The position numbers were made by a program, and so were the translations under genes. Positions 21,480-28,342 of a stretch of 30,110 nt of DNA are shown piece by piece. Below the pieces are notes generated by a model, which ran no database searches, was not told the DNA's origin, and saw nothing but the letters and a program-made list of their open reading frames with translations. Numbering within the stretch: the first letter of the stretch is position 1; each line of letters begins with the position of its first letter. Source of the stretch: a virus; IMG/VR virus record IMGVR_UViG_3300042381_000460, positions 1-30,110 of that record. One strand, written 5' to 3'.

Positions 21480-21664
21480 TACGTCTTCTTCACATAATCA
21501 GTTGTGTAGAAACCAGATCCTTTAAATTGAGGATTAGCTGTCGCCGAAAGAATGCGTTTAATTTGAGCATCACAGACTGGGCAGGTTTTCAATGCGTTAT
21601 CTGTGATGCTTTGGCGAACTTCTATGATTCCACACTTCTTACATTCGTATTCGTAGTATGGCAT
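21479..21664 (-). CDS. FmdB-type zinc ribbon protein, 61 aa
   Basis: MPYYEYECKKCG with a second pair CPVC (about residues 28-31) gives the four-cysteine FmdB-type ribbon, followed by a short tail ending FKGSGFYTTDYVKKT, the GSGFY-TDY ending typical of this family. It overlaps the next gene as TAATG. It is the second FmdB-type ribbon in the window and is shorter than the one at 798, whose tail is different. Function unknown. Confidence 0.88.
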   Translation of the reverse strand: MPYYEYECKKCGIIEVRQSITDNALKTCPVCDAQIKRILSATANPQFKGSGFYTTDYVKKT

Positions 21665-21682
21665 AATAACTCACAACAGAAA

Positions 21683-21952
21683 TTACTGAGTAACAGTTTC
21701 ATCAGACTCAGCTTCAGTAGTTGTTGTGTCGTTTTCTTGTGCTTTCTTAATAAGCGAGTTTGCAACAACAGCTACCGTATCAAGTGCTTGCGACCATTGA
21801 TTGGCAAGAAATCCAGGCACACGATCAAACTTAGAAAGAAAGTCATGTACACTGCGAAGGGCTGCAATTTCTTGTTCAGATGTAAGCGTTGGAAGTTCAG
21901 GTGCTGCTGTAACTTCTGCTTCTTGTGTTGCTTCTGCTGTATCATTACTCAT
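21683..21952 (-). CDS. small acidic protein with Thr/Glu-rich ends, 89 aa
   Basis: The N-terminus (MSNDTAEATQEAEVTAAPE) and the C-terminus (Thr/Glu runs) are disordered and acidic; the middle (LRSVHDFLSKFDRVPGFLANQ and following) is helical with a hydrophobic core. The ATG at 21950-21952 has GGAG six bases upstream and is preferred to the ATG at 21964, which has none. No family is recognised. It lies between a zinc ribbon gene and a tagged gene, in the block of probable virion-internal genes. Confidence 0.65.
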   Translation of the reverse strand: MSNDTAEATQEAEVTAAPELPTLTSEQEIAALRSVHDFLSKFDRVPGFLANQWSQALDTVAVVANSLIKKAQENDTTTTEAESDETVTQ

Positions 21953-21994
21953 ATTATTCTCCATTAAACAAAAATCATTTCACTACTATGTATA

Positions 21995-22315
21995 TCAGAT
22001 CCCTGGCGTAGCTTTTCTATATGCCGCAACAGCCTCATCTGTGCCATCTTCAACATATTCATTTACGGCTTCAGCATCTGGATCATTGATTACATCAGCA
22101 TCAGATTCTTTCAGTCGCTCTGCATTCTTTTTTATTTCCACAGCTTTGCGGTCTGCTTCTTTCTTTCTAAAGTCTTGTTCACGAGCACGTTCAAGTTCTC
22201 TGGTTTGGCGAACTTTGAGTGCACCTTTGTCACGCGTATTACGCTCACGGACACGGTCTTCAGCTGATGGAGGTCCGTCTGTTGCTTCTTGTATGAATGT
22301 TTTGAAGTCTTTCAT
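21995..22315 (-). CDS. charged coiled-coil protein with capsid-targeting-type N-terminus, 106 aa
   Basis: The protein starts MKDFKTFIQE before A, the tag pattern; the ATG at 22313-22315 is chosen for this reason, since the longer frame to 22372 is the shadow of the nucleotidyltransferase gene. Residues about 20-75 form one long, extremely charged helix (Arg/Glu/Lys: RVRERNTRDKGALK, then ERAREQDFRKKEADRK), and the C-terminus is acidic (DADVINDPDAEAVNEYVEDG). T4 internal proteins are also small and highly charged. A CTAAATA element ends seven bases before the ATG. I infer an internal head protein; no enzymatic motif is present. Confidence 0.75.
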   Translation of the reverse strand: MKDFKTFIQEATDGPPSAEDRVRERNTRDKGALKVRQTRELERAREQDFRKKEADRKAVEIKKNAERLKESDADVINDPDAEAVNEYVEDGTDEAVAAYRKATPGI

Positions 22316-22322
22316 AGTGCTA

Positions 22323-22329
22323 TATTTAG
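22323..22329 (-). promoter_or_regulatory. CTAAATA late-type motif just before tagged gene
   Basis: The motif overlaps the stop codon of the nucleotidyltransferase gene and ends seven bases before the ATG at 22315, with no ribosome binding site between. Transcription from it would begin nearly at the ATG. Confidence 0.35.
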
Positions 22330-23339
22330 TCGTCAATATCTTTATATGTTGTCTTTGGATACTCATGCGCATATTGCAACAGGTCTTTCATCTTTACACT
22401 AACTATGTAACAAGATACTGTCGCGTCTTTATCCAAAGTTTGTAGTGCCAACAACTGATGGTGTCCATCTAATATGAAGTTGTCGTAAGAAACAATAAAT
22501 GGCTTTGGCTCTTTTTTACCATTAACAAATTTTTCGTGCTTTTCTCGCACCTTGTTCATATTAATTTCTGATTGTGTTGGCTTCAAATTTCGCACACTCA
22601 CACTACGTTTTGCAACGGTCACGCCGTGGGTATTGAGCAATTTAATAAAATCTGGTATATGCTCACGTTTAATTTGAGGCATGTTTTTGCGGGGAATGTT
22701 TAGTGTATTTTTTAAACGCTGGATGTCTTCTACCTTTTCTACAATATTCATTGCTTTACGCAAGGCATCAAACAACTCACGAGCATATTTGTCACTTAGA
22801 TTTGACAAGGCGCCGCGTTTAAATGTGACAAAATCATTTGATGCTGCTGCCTGGCGCATTTTTGTTGCGCTCATACCTTCGGCACCTTCAGCATCAGGAT
22901 CACGGGCACCGGCGCTTACAACTTTGAACGAATTAAGATTTAAACTTTTAGCTGGATCTGGATGATTTACATAACTGCCAATAGACTTTTTAAAATCTGA
23001 CACACGGTCATCACCAGCAATCATGATTACATCTGTGTAACCAAGATCTATAAGATGTCCAACCGCATCGAATGGTGTTTTAATTGATGCGGTTGCTTTA
23101 ATATACTTCTCAGCTTTTGGCACACCAAGTCTCAAGTATTTTGCTTTTTGTGTGCTTGTCAGTGGATTCTTTTTTGCATCTTGTGTGTGAGAAACAAAAA
23201 TAAATGGCTCTGCGTTTTCTTTGCGGGCCACTGCAATTACTTTGTCAATAAGTTTTTCATGACCCATGGTAGGAGGATTCATTCGACCAAATGCAAACAC
23301 AGCTGTTTTCTTTTTGACAACTTCAGCCAATGTTTTCAT
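22326..23339 (-). CDS. fusion: cytidylyltransferase-type nucleotidyltransferase plus ParB/sulfiredoxin-like domain, 337 aa
   Basis: Residues about 12-200 carry the nucleotidyltransferase alpha/beta fold: FGRMNPPTMGHEKLI with TMGH (24-27) as the nucleotide-binding site, and SATKMR (157-162) as the second motif, as in NMN or pantetheine-phosphate adenylyltransferases. Residues about 222-320 resemble the ParB N-terminal/sulfiredoxin fold: NLKPTQSEIN, PFIVSYDNFILDGHHQLLA with DGHH at 291-294, then a strand and helix. The first half could transfer AMP or CMP to a small molecule or a protein; the second could bind or cut nucleotide triphosphates or nucleic acid, as ParB domains do with CTP. The start shares MKT with the tagged set but lacks the I/L-x-E site. 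The ATG overlaps the preceding stop (ATGA). Confidence 0.85.
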   Translation of the reverse strand: MKTLAEVVKKKTAVFAFGRMNPPTMGHEKLIDKVIAVARKENAEPFIFVSHTQDAKKNPLTSTQKAKYLRLGVPKAEKYIKATASIKTPFDAVGHLIDLGYTDVIMIAGDDRVSDFKKSIGSYVNHPDPAKSLNLNSFKVVSAGARDPDAEGAEGMSATKMRQAAASNDFVTFKRGALSNLSDKYARELFDALRKAMNIVEKVEDIQRLKNTLNIPRKNMPQIKREHIPDFIKLLNTHGVTVAKRSVSVRNLKPTQSEINMNKVREKHEKFVNGKKEPKPFIVSYDNFILDGHHQLLALQTLDKDATVSCYIVSVKMKDLLQYAHEYPKTTYKDIDD

Positions 23340-24391
23340 TTCATCCCCAATTTACGAAGAGTCTTGTATACGTCAGGTGCATGTAGTTTTACATACTCGG
23401 CAGCTTCTGGATTGTTTAGTTGTTTTGGCAATTTGTCTAATGTTGACTTGAGAAGTTCAAAACGCGTTTTCAACACTTCATCATAGTATTGGTACAAACG
23501 CGCTAAAACTTTTTTATTACTATCAGAAGTCAAGTGGCTAAAAAAATTCTTTTTAGAACTTGGCATCTTTTCTTTGATCTCTTTGATTGCAAACTGCTTG
23601 TCTGTTATATACTGAACAAACATGTTGTAGTTGATTTGAAATTTGTGAGCCATAAACATTGCATCTTCATATTGGTCATGATTCTTTGCAGTATTAAACT
23701 TACCAACAAATCGACTCTTAAGTGTCGTGACGATGCTGAGGTAGTATGTTTTATACCACGCATCAATATTCATGATTAACTCTTGCGTATGTGCGTTCAG
23801 CTCTTTTGGGTGATTAAAATATTCTTTGCCATAGCCTGTTTTGTTGTCGTATGATGGCACGTCTGTATACGCCACATTCCTATAACGAAGAGCATCCATG
23901 TGATGTACAAACTCATGAACAAAAATGTCTCGAACATCTTCTTTACGCTGTTTGATTACATTGAGTAGATGTTTATAATTGCTCGCATCTTTAAATCGAA
24001 GAAACGCATCAGAATATATCCAGCCGTTGTGATCGTCGTATGAAGTTCCGGTTGGCTTAAATGATGGATCTCGATTTTTGCGACTACTCATAATGGCAAG
24101 TTCTATAAAAATTTGTCCAGAGAGTTTGCCATACGAGCCAGCTCGCTCACGAGTAGACGATGTGAACATTATACTCACATTTTCATACTTATCATCAGCA
24201 ATAAACTTACCTAAATTGAACGTGAGTGCAGGATTTTTTGTTCGCTCAACTTCCATGTGATCTATAGAGTTTGATTTGACCAATCTTTCGAGTGTGGCAA
24301 TCATCCGATTGAATACACGCAGAGCTTCAGATCGATATTGCTTATCGACGGAAGGATTAGCCTCTACAATGTATTCAACAAAACTCTTCAT
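23336..24391 (-). CDS. HExxH metallopeptidase-like protein with capsid-targeting-type N-terminus, 351 aa
   Basis: MKSFVEYIVE before A is the tag. The body has VHEFVHHMD (HExxH at 159-163) and, about 35 residues on, HPKELNAHTQEL with Glu197 or Glu204 as the possible third zinc ligand, as in gluzincin-type metallopeptidases. The region in front (ISIMFTSSTRERAGSYGKL, then SGQIFIELAI) gives the strands expected before the active-site helix. The C-terminal 140 residues are helical and basic. No signal peptide is present, so it would act in the cytoplasm or, if the tag works, in the virion and then the infected cell. Target unknown. It overlaps both neighbours by 1-4 bases. Confidence 0.8.
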   Translation of the reverse strand: MKSFVEYIVEANPSVDKQYRSEALRVFNRMIATLERLVKSNSIDHMEVERTKNPALTFNLGKFIADDKYENVSIMFTSSTRERAGSYGKLSGQIFIELAIMSSRKNRDPSFKPTGTSYDDHNGWIYSDAFLRFKDASNYKHLLNVIKQRKEDVRDIFVHEFVHHMDALRYRNVAYTDVPSYDNKTGYGKEYFNHPKELNAHTQELIMNIDAWYKTYYLSIVTTLKSRFVGKFNTAKNHDQYEDAMFMAHKFQINYNMFVQYITDKQFAIKEIKEKMPSSKKNFFSHLTSDSNKKVLARLYQYYDEVLKTRFELLKSTLDKLPKQLNNPEAAEYVKLHAPDVYKTLRKLGMK

Positions 24392-24633
24392 TAGTTCGTG
24401 TGAGCAATCTTCACGGCTTTTACAGACGCAGTAGCAAGCAATGTGTGTGATGGTGTTTTTTGAATATTCAAAACCTCACCGGCTGCTACAGTCAAAGATG
24501 CCACAGTTGTGCTACCATCTTTAATTGTTACAGTTGTTGCACTACCAGTATTAACGACACGAACTACAGATGCAAGTTCTACGTCAGTTGCAGATGCAAG
24601 CGATGTTTCTTGTGACAATGGTTTAACGATCAT
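24391..24633 (-). CDS. small beta-rich virion-like protein, 80 aa
   Basis: The protein opens MIVKPLSQETSLASATDVE and then alternates Val/Thr strands (VVRVVNTGSATTVTIKDG, TVASLTVAAGEV), a small beta-sandwich pattern I recall from proteins of T4-like marine phages that are considered virion components. It has no Cys, no basic patch and no membrane segment. AAGGAG lies before the ATG at 24631-24633, a strong ribosome binding site suggesting high expression. Its stop overlaps the next start as TAATG. A capsid decoration role is a plausible guess. Confidence 0.7.
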   Translation of the reverse strand: MIVKPLSQETSLASATDVELASVVRVVNTGSATTVTIKDGSTTVASLTVAAGEVLNIQKTPSHTLLATASVKAVKIAHTN

Positions 24634-24650
24634 AATTTTCTCCTTACGGT

Positions 24651-25214
24651 TTATATAGACTTAGTAACTTTGTAGTACATTGTATCAGTGTCGCGAGAGT
24701 CATACCCCCACTGTGCCTTAACTATGATGATACCATCTTTTGTGGACATTTCACTCTTTCGATATCCATGTGGTATCATGTATTGCTTGAGAGCATCTTC
24801 AGGTGAAGTGCCTTTAATACCAACAACTGCGCCAACTTTACGTTTTGTTTTTGGTCCATCAAGAACATCAAAGTCATATTTAATTAGTGCAGATTCTGTC
24901 ACTTTTGATACAGGCTTGGACGACCACATTTTGCATGACCAATAGTTAGCTTTCCATTTAGGACCTGGATCATCGCAGTTGTGGCGAGCACGATAGTTTG
25001 CCCTACGTTCAGGATCATCGCGCTTAATTTCCATGTTTGGATCACCAAAATTTACTTTGACTACGTTGTTGTCATTCTTGACATACACAGAAAACTTCTT
25101 TGGTCCATCAGGTGTTCTGAATGGTTTGTTTAACGTAACTTTCTTGCCCTGATACTCAGACTCTTCGTGAATGTCTTCGTTCGATTCTGTTAAATATGAT
25201 TTAAATTTTTTCAT
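24651..25214 (-). CDS. DUF6321-like protein with capsid-targeting-type N-terminus, 187 aa
   Basis: MKKFKSYLTE before S is the tag; the ATG at 25212-25214 is chosen because the longer frame to 25274 is the shadow of the upstream gene. Residues about 30-100 contain PFRTPDGPKKFSVYVKN, NFGDPNMEIKRDDPERR and ARHNCDDPGPKWKANYW followed by SCKMW, a block I recall from a phage family annotated DUF6321, with paired cysteines that could bind zinc. The C-terminal part is strand-helix with a basic end. The gene follows the KxDG protein gene by four bases and shares its tag almost letter for letter (MKKF-K/R-x-Y-L/I-TES), so the tag may have spread by duplication. Confidence 0.78.
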   Translation of the reverse strand: MKKFKSYLTESNEDIHEESEYQGKKVTLNKPFRTPDGPKKFSVYVKNDNNVVKVNFGDPNMEIKRDDPERRANYRARHNCDDPGPKWKANYWSCKMWSSKPVSKVTESALIKYDFDVLDGPKTKRKVGAVVGIKGTSPEDALKQYMIPHGYRKSEMSTKDGIIIVKAQWGYDSRDTDTMYYKVTKSI

Positions 25215-25218
25215 AGTT

Positions 25219-26442
25219 TTACCAGCCTTTATCCAGCGTGAAGTTTGCTCGACTAAATTCAAGTCTATCAACAAGTTTTACTGCATTACCTTTCATGTGA
25301 TCTACTGCAACAAAACCTTCAGGTGATGTCACTTTGAATCCATCAGGCGTCTCTAAAAACGTACCAATAGAGTTCACCTTTCGTAGCTTACTTAACAGAA
25401 CACCTTTGACATCTGCAATAAGAGCTGCAATCAAGAACATAAGAATAAACTGTTCACGATTTGTTTTGATAAATGACACGTGTTGTTTGAGCCGATCTTT
25501 GCGACCTTGTTTGCCGCGATCTGTTTTGAGCTTATCAATTTCTTTCTGATACTTGTCTGTAATAAATTCAATAAGACCCTTAGCATACTTTTGAGTGCCA
25601 GTGATGTTTTCGCCAACCTTTACTTTAGAATTCACATATGTTTTGATAAATGAAACAATCTCATCATCTGTTACAATCTCATTGATGATTGCAGAGTCCA
25701 TACGATTAAACTGTCGACCAATTTCACTTAAACGTGTAGAGACGTATGTGGTTTCATCTTTTGTGAGAGTTGCTGTTCCAGACTCATCTCTAAAATCAGC
25801 ATCAGTCACCCATACATTTGATGTTTTCTTGAGTGATGATATGTTTGCACCAAACGATGCTTTCATATCTTGAACAGTCTTACCAGTGTACGTTGTGTGA
25901 AACACGATGCCGATGTTAGCTGCACGAATAGCACCAGCAAGGTCTGAATCTTGTGGCACAGCATATGTAATTGTGTTAGCTCTAAATGAAAGAAATGATT
26001 CACCGTTGTGTTCTATGTTTTGTAGTTCACCCTTTGTGAATAGTAAGTCGCCCTGAAGAATACCTTTAATACCCAACGTTGAAAGATTGTCGAGAGCGAT
26101 GCGAAGTTTGTCGATGAGAGTTGTTTGACCAGAGTGGTTCTTTTCAATATCATCATGAGTATAGTTTAACTTTGGAGTTTTATTGAATGCGCTTTTTGTT
26201 GCAACAAAGAACTTTCCGTTTTCTGGATTGATACCACAAACGATTGCAGGCGCTCCGTCCCATTTAACAGTAACATTGACTGATGCATTTGAGCTGCCTG
26301 AGAGCATGTCTCGCAAGCCTCTCAAGAAATTGATAGCTCGTCGAGTCCCGTTGACACCGCCGTTGAACACCTCATCTTCCAAATGTTCAAGATGGGAATT
26401 CTTATCAGCAGATTCAGTTATGTATTGTCTAAATTTTTTCAT
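25219..26442 (-). CDS. DUF6267-like KxDG nucleotidyltransferase/ligase-like protein with capsid-targeting-type N-terminus, 407 aa
   Basis: MKKFRQYITE before S is the tag (ATG at 26440-26442; a GTG 18 bases upstream is the alternative). VTVKWDGAPAIVCG (Lys60, Asp62, Gly63) has the lysine-x-Asp-Gly motif of the ligase/capping nucleotidyltransferase superfamily, with later ILQGDLLFTKG (about 128-137) as a candidate metal motif and SPEGFVAVD near the C-terminus matching the superfamily motif IV pattern E-G-x-V. I recall the family as DUF6267 in T4-like phages. It could be an RNA or DNA end-joining or adenylylating enzyme. A CATAAATA element and then a 27-base leader precede it, so late expression is likely; with the tag this suggests an enzyme packaged in the head. 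Confidence 0.82.
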   Translation of the reverse strand: MKKFRQYITESADKNSHLEHLEDEVFNGGVNGTRRAINFLRGLRDMLSGSSNASVNVTVKWDGAPAIVCGINPENGKFFVATKSAFNKTPKLNYTHDDIEKNHSGQTTLIDKLRIALDNLSTLGIKGILQGDLLFTKGELQNIEHNGESFLSFRANTITYAVPQDSDLAGAIRAANIGIVFHTTYTGKTVQDMKASFGANISSLKKTSNVWVTDADFRDESGTATLTKDETTYVSTRLSEIGRQFNRMDSAIINEIVTDDEIVSFIKTYVNSKVKVGENITGTQKYAKGLIEFITDKYQKEIDKLKTDRGKQGRKDRLKQHVSFIKTNREQFILMFLIAALIADVKGVLLSKLRKVNSIGTFLETPDGFKVTSPEGFVAVDHMKGNAVKLVDRLEFSRANFTLDKGW

Positions 26443-26469
26443 TGGTCGTATCAGTCTCACACAACCAAT

Positions 26470-26477
26470 TATTTATG
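26470..26477 (-). promoter_or_regulatory. late-type motif CATAAATA before tagged gene
   Basis: Minus-strand CATAAATA followed by ATTGG matches seven of eight bases of the T4 late element, begins two bases after the stop of the tiny membrane protein gene and lies 27 bases before the ATG at 26442. Confidence 0.5.
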
Positions 26478-26478
26478 T

Positions 26479-26571
26479 CTACTTATTGTTCGCAATTATA
26501 CTCAAAATAACTGCGGCACAGATTGCAATAATAGCCAAAAACAATCGTTCTTTGGATTCAATTCGTGACAT
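26479..26571 (-). CDS. tiny membrane protein, 30 aa
   Basis: ATG at 26569-26571 to TAG at 26479-26481 encodes a 30-residue protein with one hydrophobic span (about residues 10-26, LFLAIIAICAAVILSII) and charged ends (MSRIESKER and NNK). It begins seven bases after the helicase gene ends and stops just before the late promoter of the next gene. The composition strongly suggests a real membrane peptide, though without a good ribosome binding site. Confidence 0.55.
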   Translation of the reverse strand: MSRIESKERLFLAIIAICAAVILSIIANNK

Positions 26572-26577
26572 ACAAAA

Positions 26578-27990
26578 CTACCACTTAAAGTCATCAGTAT
26601 CTTTTTTCTCAGCCATCATAGATGAACCAAATTTGGATTTATCAAACGACGAGGTATCTTTCTTATCTTTCATGTTGGTGTCTACAAGTTCATCTTGCGC
26701 AGATTGGTCGAGATCAAACAATCGCATTTTGGATCTATCGATACCCAACACGAAGCGTTTCAGTGTAGAGATGTCATTGTATCGATTCTTGAGCTGTTTA
26801 ACGAGAATCTGACCCATCTGCTCAAGTTCTTCTGTCGATGATAGCGCAATCATAAAGTCAGCAGTTGCTGGAAGACCAAATGACTCTGAAGTATTTTCAA
26901 GTCCGATGTCACTCGATACGAAGCCTTGTCTGTTTGTTTGAGTTGCAGTCCAGATTGGAACATTACACTCTACTGCAAGTCCACGAAACTCTTCTGCAAT
27001 GCTCTTGACGTATGTGTAGCTGTTGACATGATTCGATTGGTTCAATCGAGCACTTGCAGATATGTTTAAGTAGTCAACAAAGATAACGTCGGGCACAAAA
27101 TTCTTTTTTAAATACAACTCACTCAACAATGCTCTAAAGTGAGTAACAGATGCAGTTGCAGTTGGATACTCTTTAATAATCATTCGACCAACTGTCTTAT
27201 TTTTGATCGCCGCAATCTTTCTATCGTACATATCTTTTGATATGCTTTGAAGATCTGATAGAGAGATGTTAAGCAAGTTTGCATCGATTCGTTCTGCAAT
27301 TCTTGCTTCTGCCATTTCAAGCGTAATGTACAAAACATTTTTGCCATTCATAAAATAGCTCGCGGCCATGTGACACAGTGCGAGAGATTTACCAACGGCA
27401 GTTCCAGCAAGTATAACATTGAGTGTTTTACGTGGTACACCATTCTTTGTAATCTTGTTCATACAATCAAGATCAAACGCAAACTTCTCTTCTACTTTGT
27501 GATAGAACTCATATCGCGAATCAGTGTCATCAAGATAACTATGTCCGATGTTTGGATCAAATGACACTGAAAGTGCATCTGTTAGTAGTTTAGGAATAGT
27601 GCCGCGAGAAAGTTTTCCTTTCTTATCATCAGCAATTTTGATGCTGTTCATGAGTGCATGGTAGATTGCACGATCTTTACACCACTCTTCAGTCTGATCA
27701 ATTAGCCACTTTTGCTCAACTCGTATTGGCTCAAGTGATACAACAACATCTTTTGCTTGCTTCTCTACAGAGTCAACAAGTTGTTTGTCATTTGATATTG
27801 CAATGACAAGTGCTTCTTTTGAAGGCAAGGCATCATACTTTAAAATGAAGTCTGAAACTTTCAGAAAGACAAGTTTCTCACACTCATCAGAAAAGTATTC
27901 AGCTTTAATAAAAGGAAGCACTCGTCTACAGTATGTCTCATCATTGAGAAGACTACTAAGAATGACAGACTCAATTCGATCATTTATCAT
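26578..27990 (-). CDS. 41: replicative DnaB-type DNA helicase (T4 gp41), 470 aa
   Basis: This hexameric helicase unwinds the fork 5' to 3' on the lagging strand and partners the primase. Visible motifs are GTAVGKS (196-202, Walker A), VIFVDYL (302-307, Walker B) and WTATQTNRQG (about 345-354, the DNA-binding H3-like region), then a Gly-Leu-Pro-Ala segment and RFVLGIDRSKMR. Length is close to T4 gp41 (475). The C-terminus ends with a Lys/Asp-rich tail (KDKKDTSSFDKSKFG). It overlaps the upstream gene by 11 bases and forms part of the T4-like order gp43, uvsX, small gene, gp41. Confidence 0.95.
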   Translation of the reverse strand: MINDRIESVILSSLLNDETYCRRVLPFIKAEYFSDECEKLVFLKVSDFILKYDALPSKEALVIAISNDKQLVDSVEKQAKDVVVSLEPIRVEQKWLIDQTEEWCKDRAIYHALMNSIKIADDKKGKLSRGTIPKLLTDALSVSFDPNIGHSYLDDTDSRYEFYHKVEEKFAFDLDCMNKITKNGVPRKTLNVILAGTAVGKSLALCHMAASYFMNGKNVLYITLEMAEARIAERIDANLLNISLSDLQSISKDMYDRKIAAIKNKTVGRMIIKEYPTATASVTHFRALLSELYLKKNFVPDVIFVDYLNISASARLNQSNHVNSYTYVKSIAEEFRGLAVECNVPIWTATQTNRQGFVSSDIGLENTSESFGLPATADFMIALSSTEELEQMGQILVKQLKNRYNDISTLKRFVLGIDRSKMRLFDLDQSAQDELVDTNMKDKKDTSSFDKSKFGSSMMAEKKDTDDFKW

Positions 27991-28342
27991 CTTTTACCAA
28001 CTCAAGAAACATCTTACCATTCTCTGCTTTTGCTTTGCTCACATTACTTTCAATAATGTCGATCAAGATTTGACCTAGAAGGGTCTGCATTTGATCTTCA
28101 GCTTCGTCGGGTAGTGTAACATCTTTCAGTCTTTCTGGCACGTAAATAATTTCTGTTTGAAATGAAAATTTTGGGTTTGTATCATCATCTACATCTTTCT
28201 TAATATTGAACTCTCCATACGACAAAATGATGCCGTGAAATGGATCGCATGGCGCAAGAAGTTCTACACACCACTTTTTTGAGTCTTGTGAATCAAATAC
28301 AATTCTATATTTGTCTTTTATTGGAGTATCAGTGAGCGTCAT
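27980..28342 (-). CDS. conserved small protein between uvsX and gp41, 120 aa
   Basis: The protein is strand-rich at first (KYRIVFDSQDSKKWCVELL, then FHGIILSYGEFNI) with an acidic loop DVDDDTNPKF, and helical at the end (DQMQTLLGQILIDIIESNV). It occupies the position of T4 gene 40 (between uvsX and 41), but I see no clear sequence match to gp40, so only the position is shared. It overlaps both neighbours by 11-14 bases, which supports coupled expression with the recombinase and helicase. Function unknown. Confidence 0.75.
   Translation of the reverse strand: MTLTDTPIKDKYRIVFDSQDSKKWCVELLAPCDPFHGIILSYGEFNIKKDVDDDTNPKFSFQTEIIYVPERLKDVTLPDEAEDQMQTLLGQILIDIIESNVSKAKAENGKMFLELVKDDK

Noticed and set aside
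21801-22445. Plus-strand open frame of 214 codons
   Set aside because: Antisense to three real genes; the Ser/Ala/Arg-rich translation mirrors the codons of the charged coiled-coil protein.
22326-23339. Counting the nucleotidyltransferase fusion (MKTLAEVVKKK) as a seventh tagged protein
   Set aside because: It shares MKT and a helical start but has no Glu after I/L-x and no small residue at the cleavage position.
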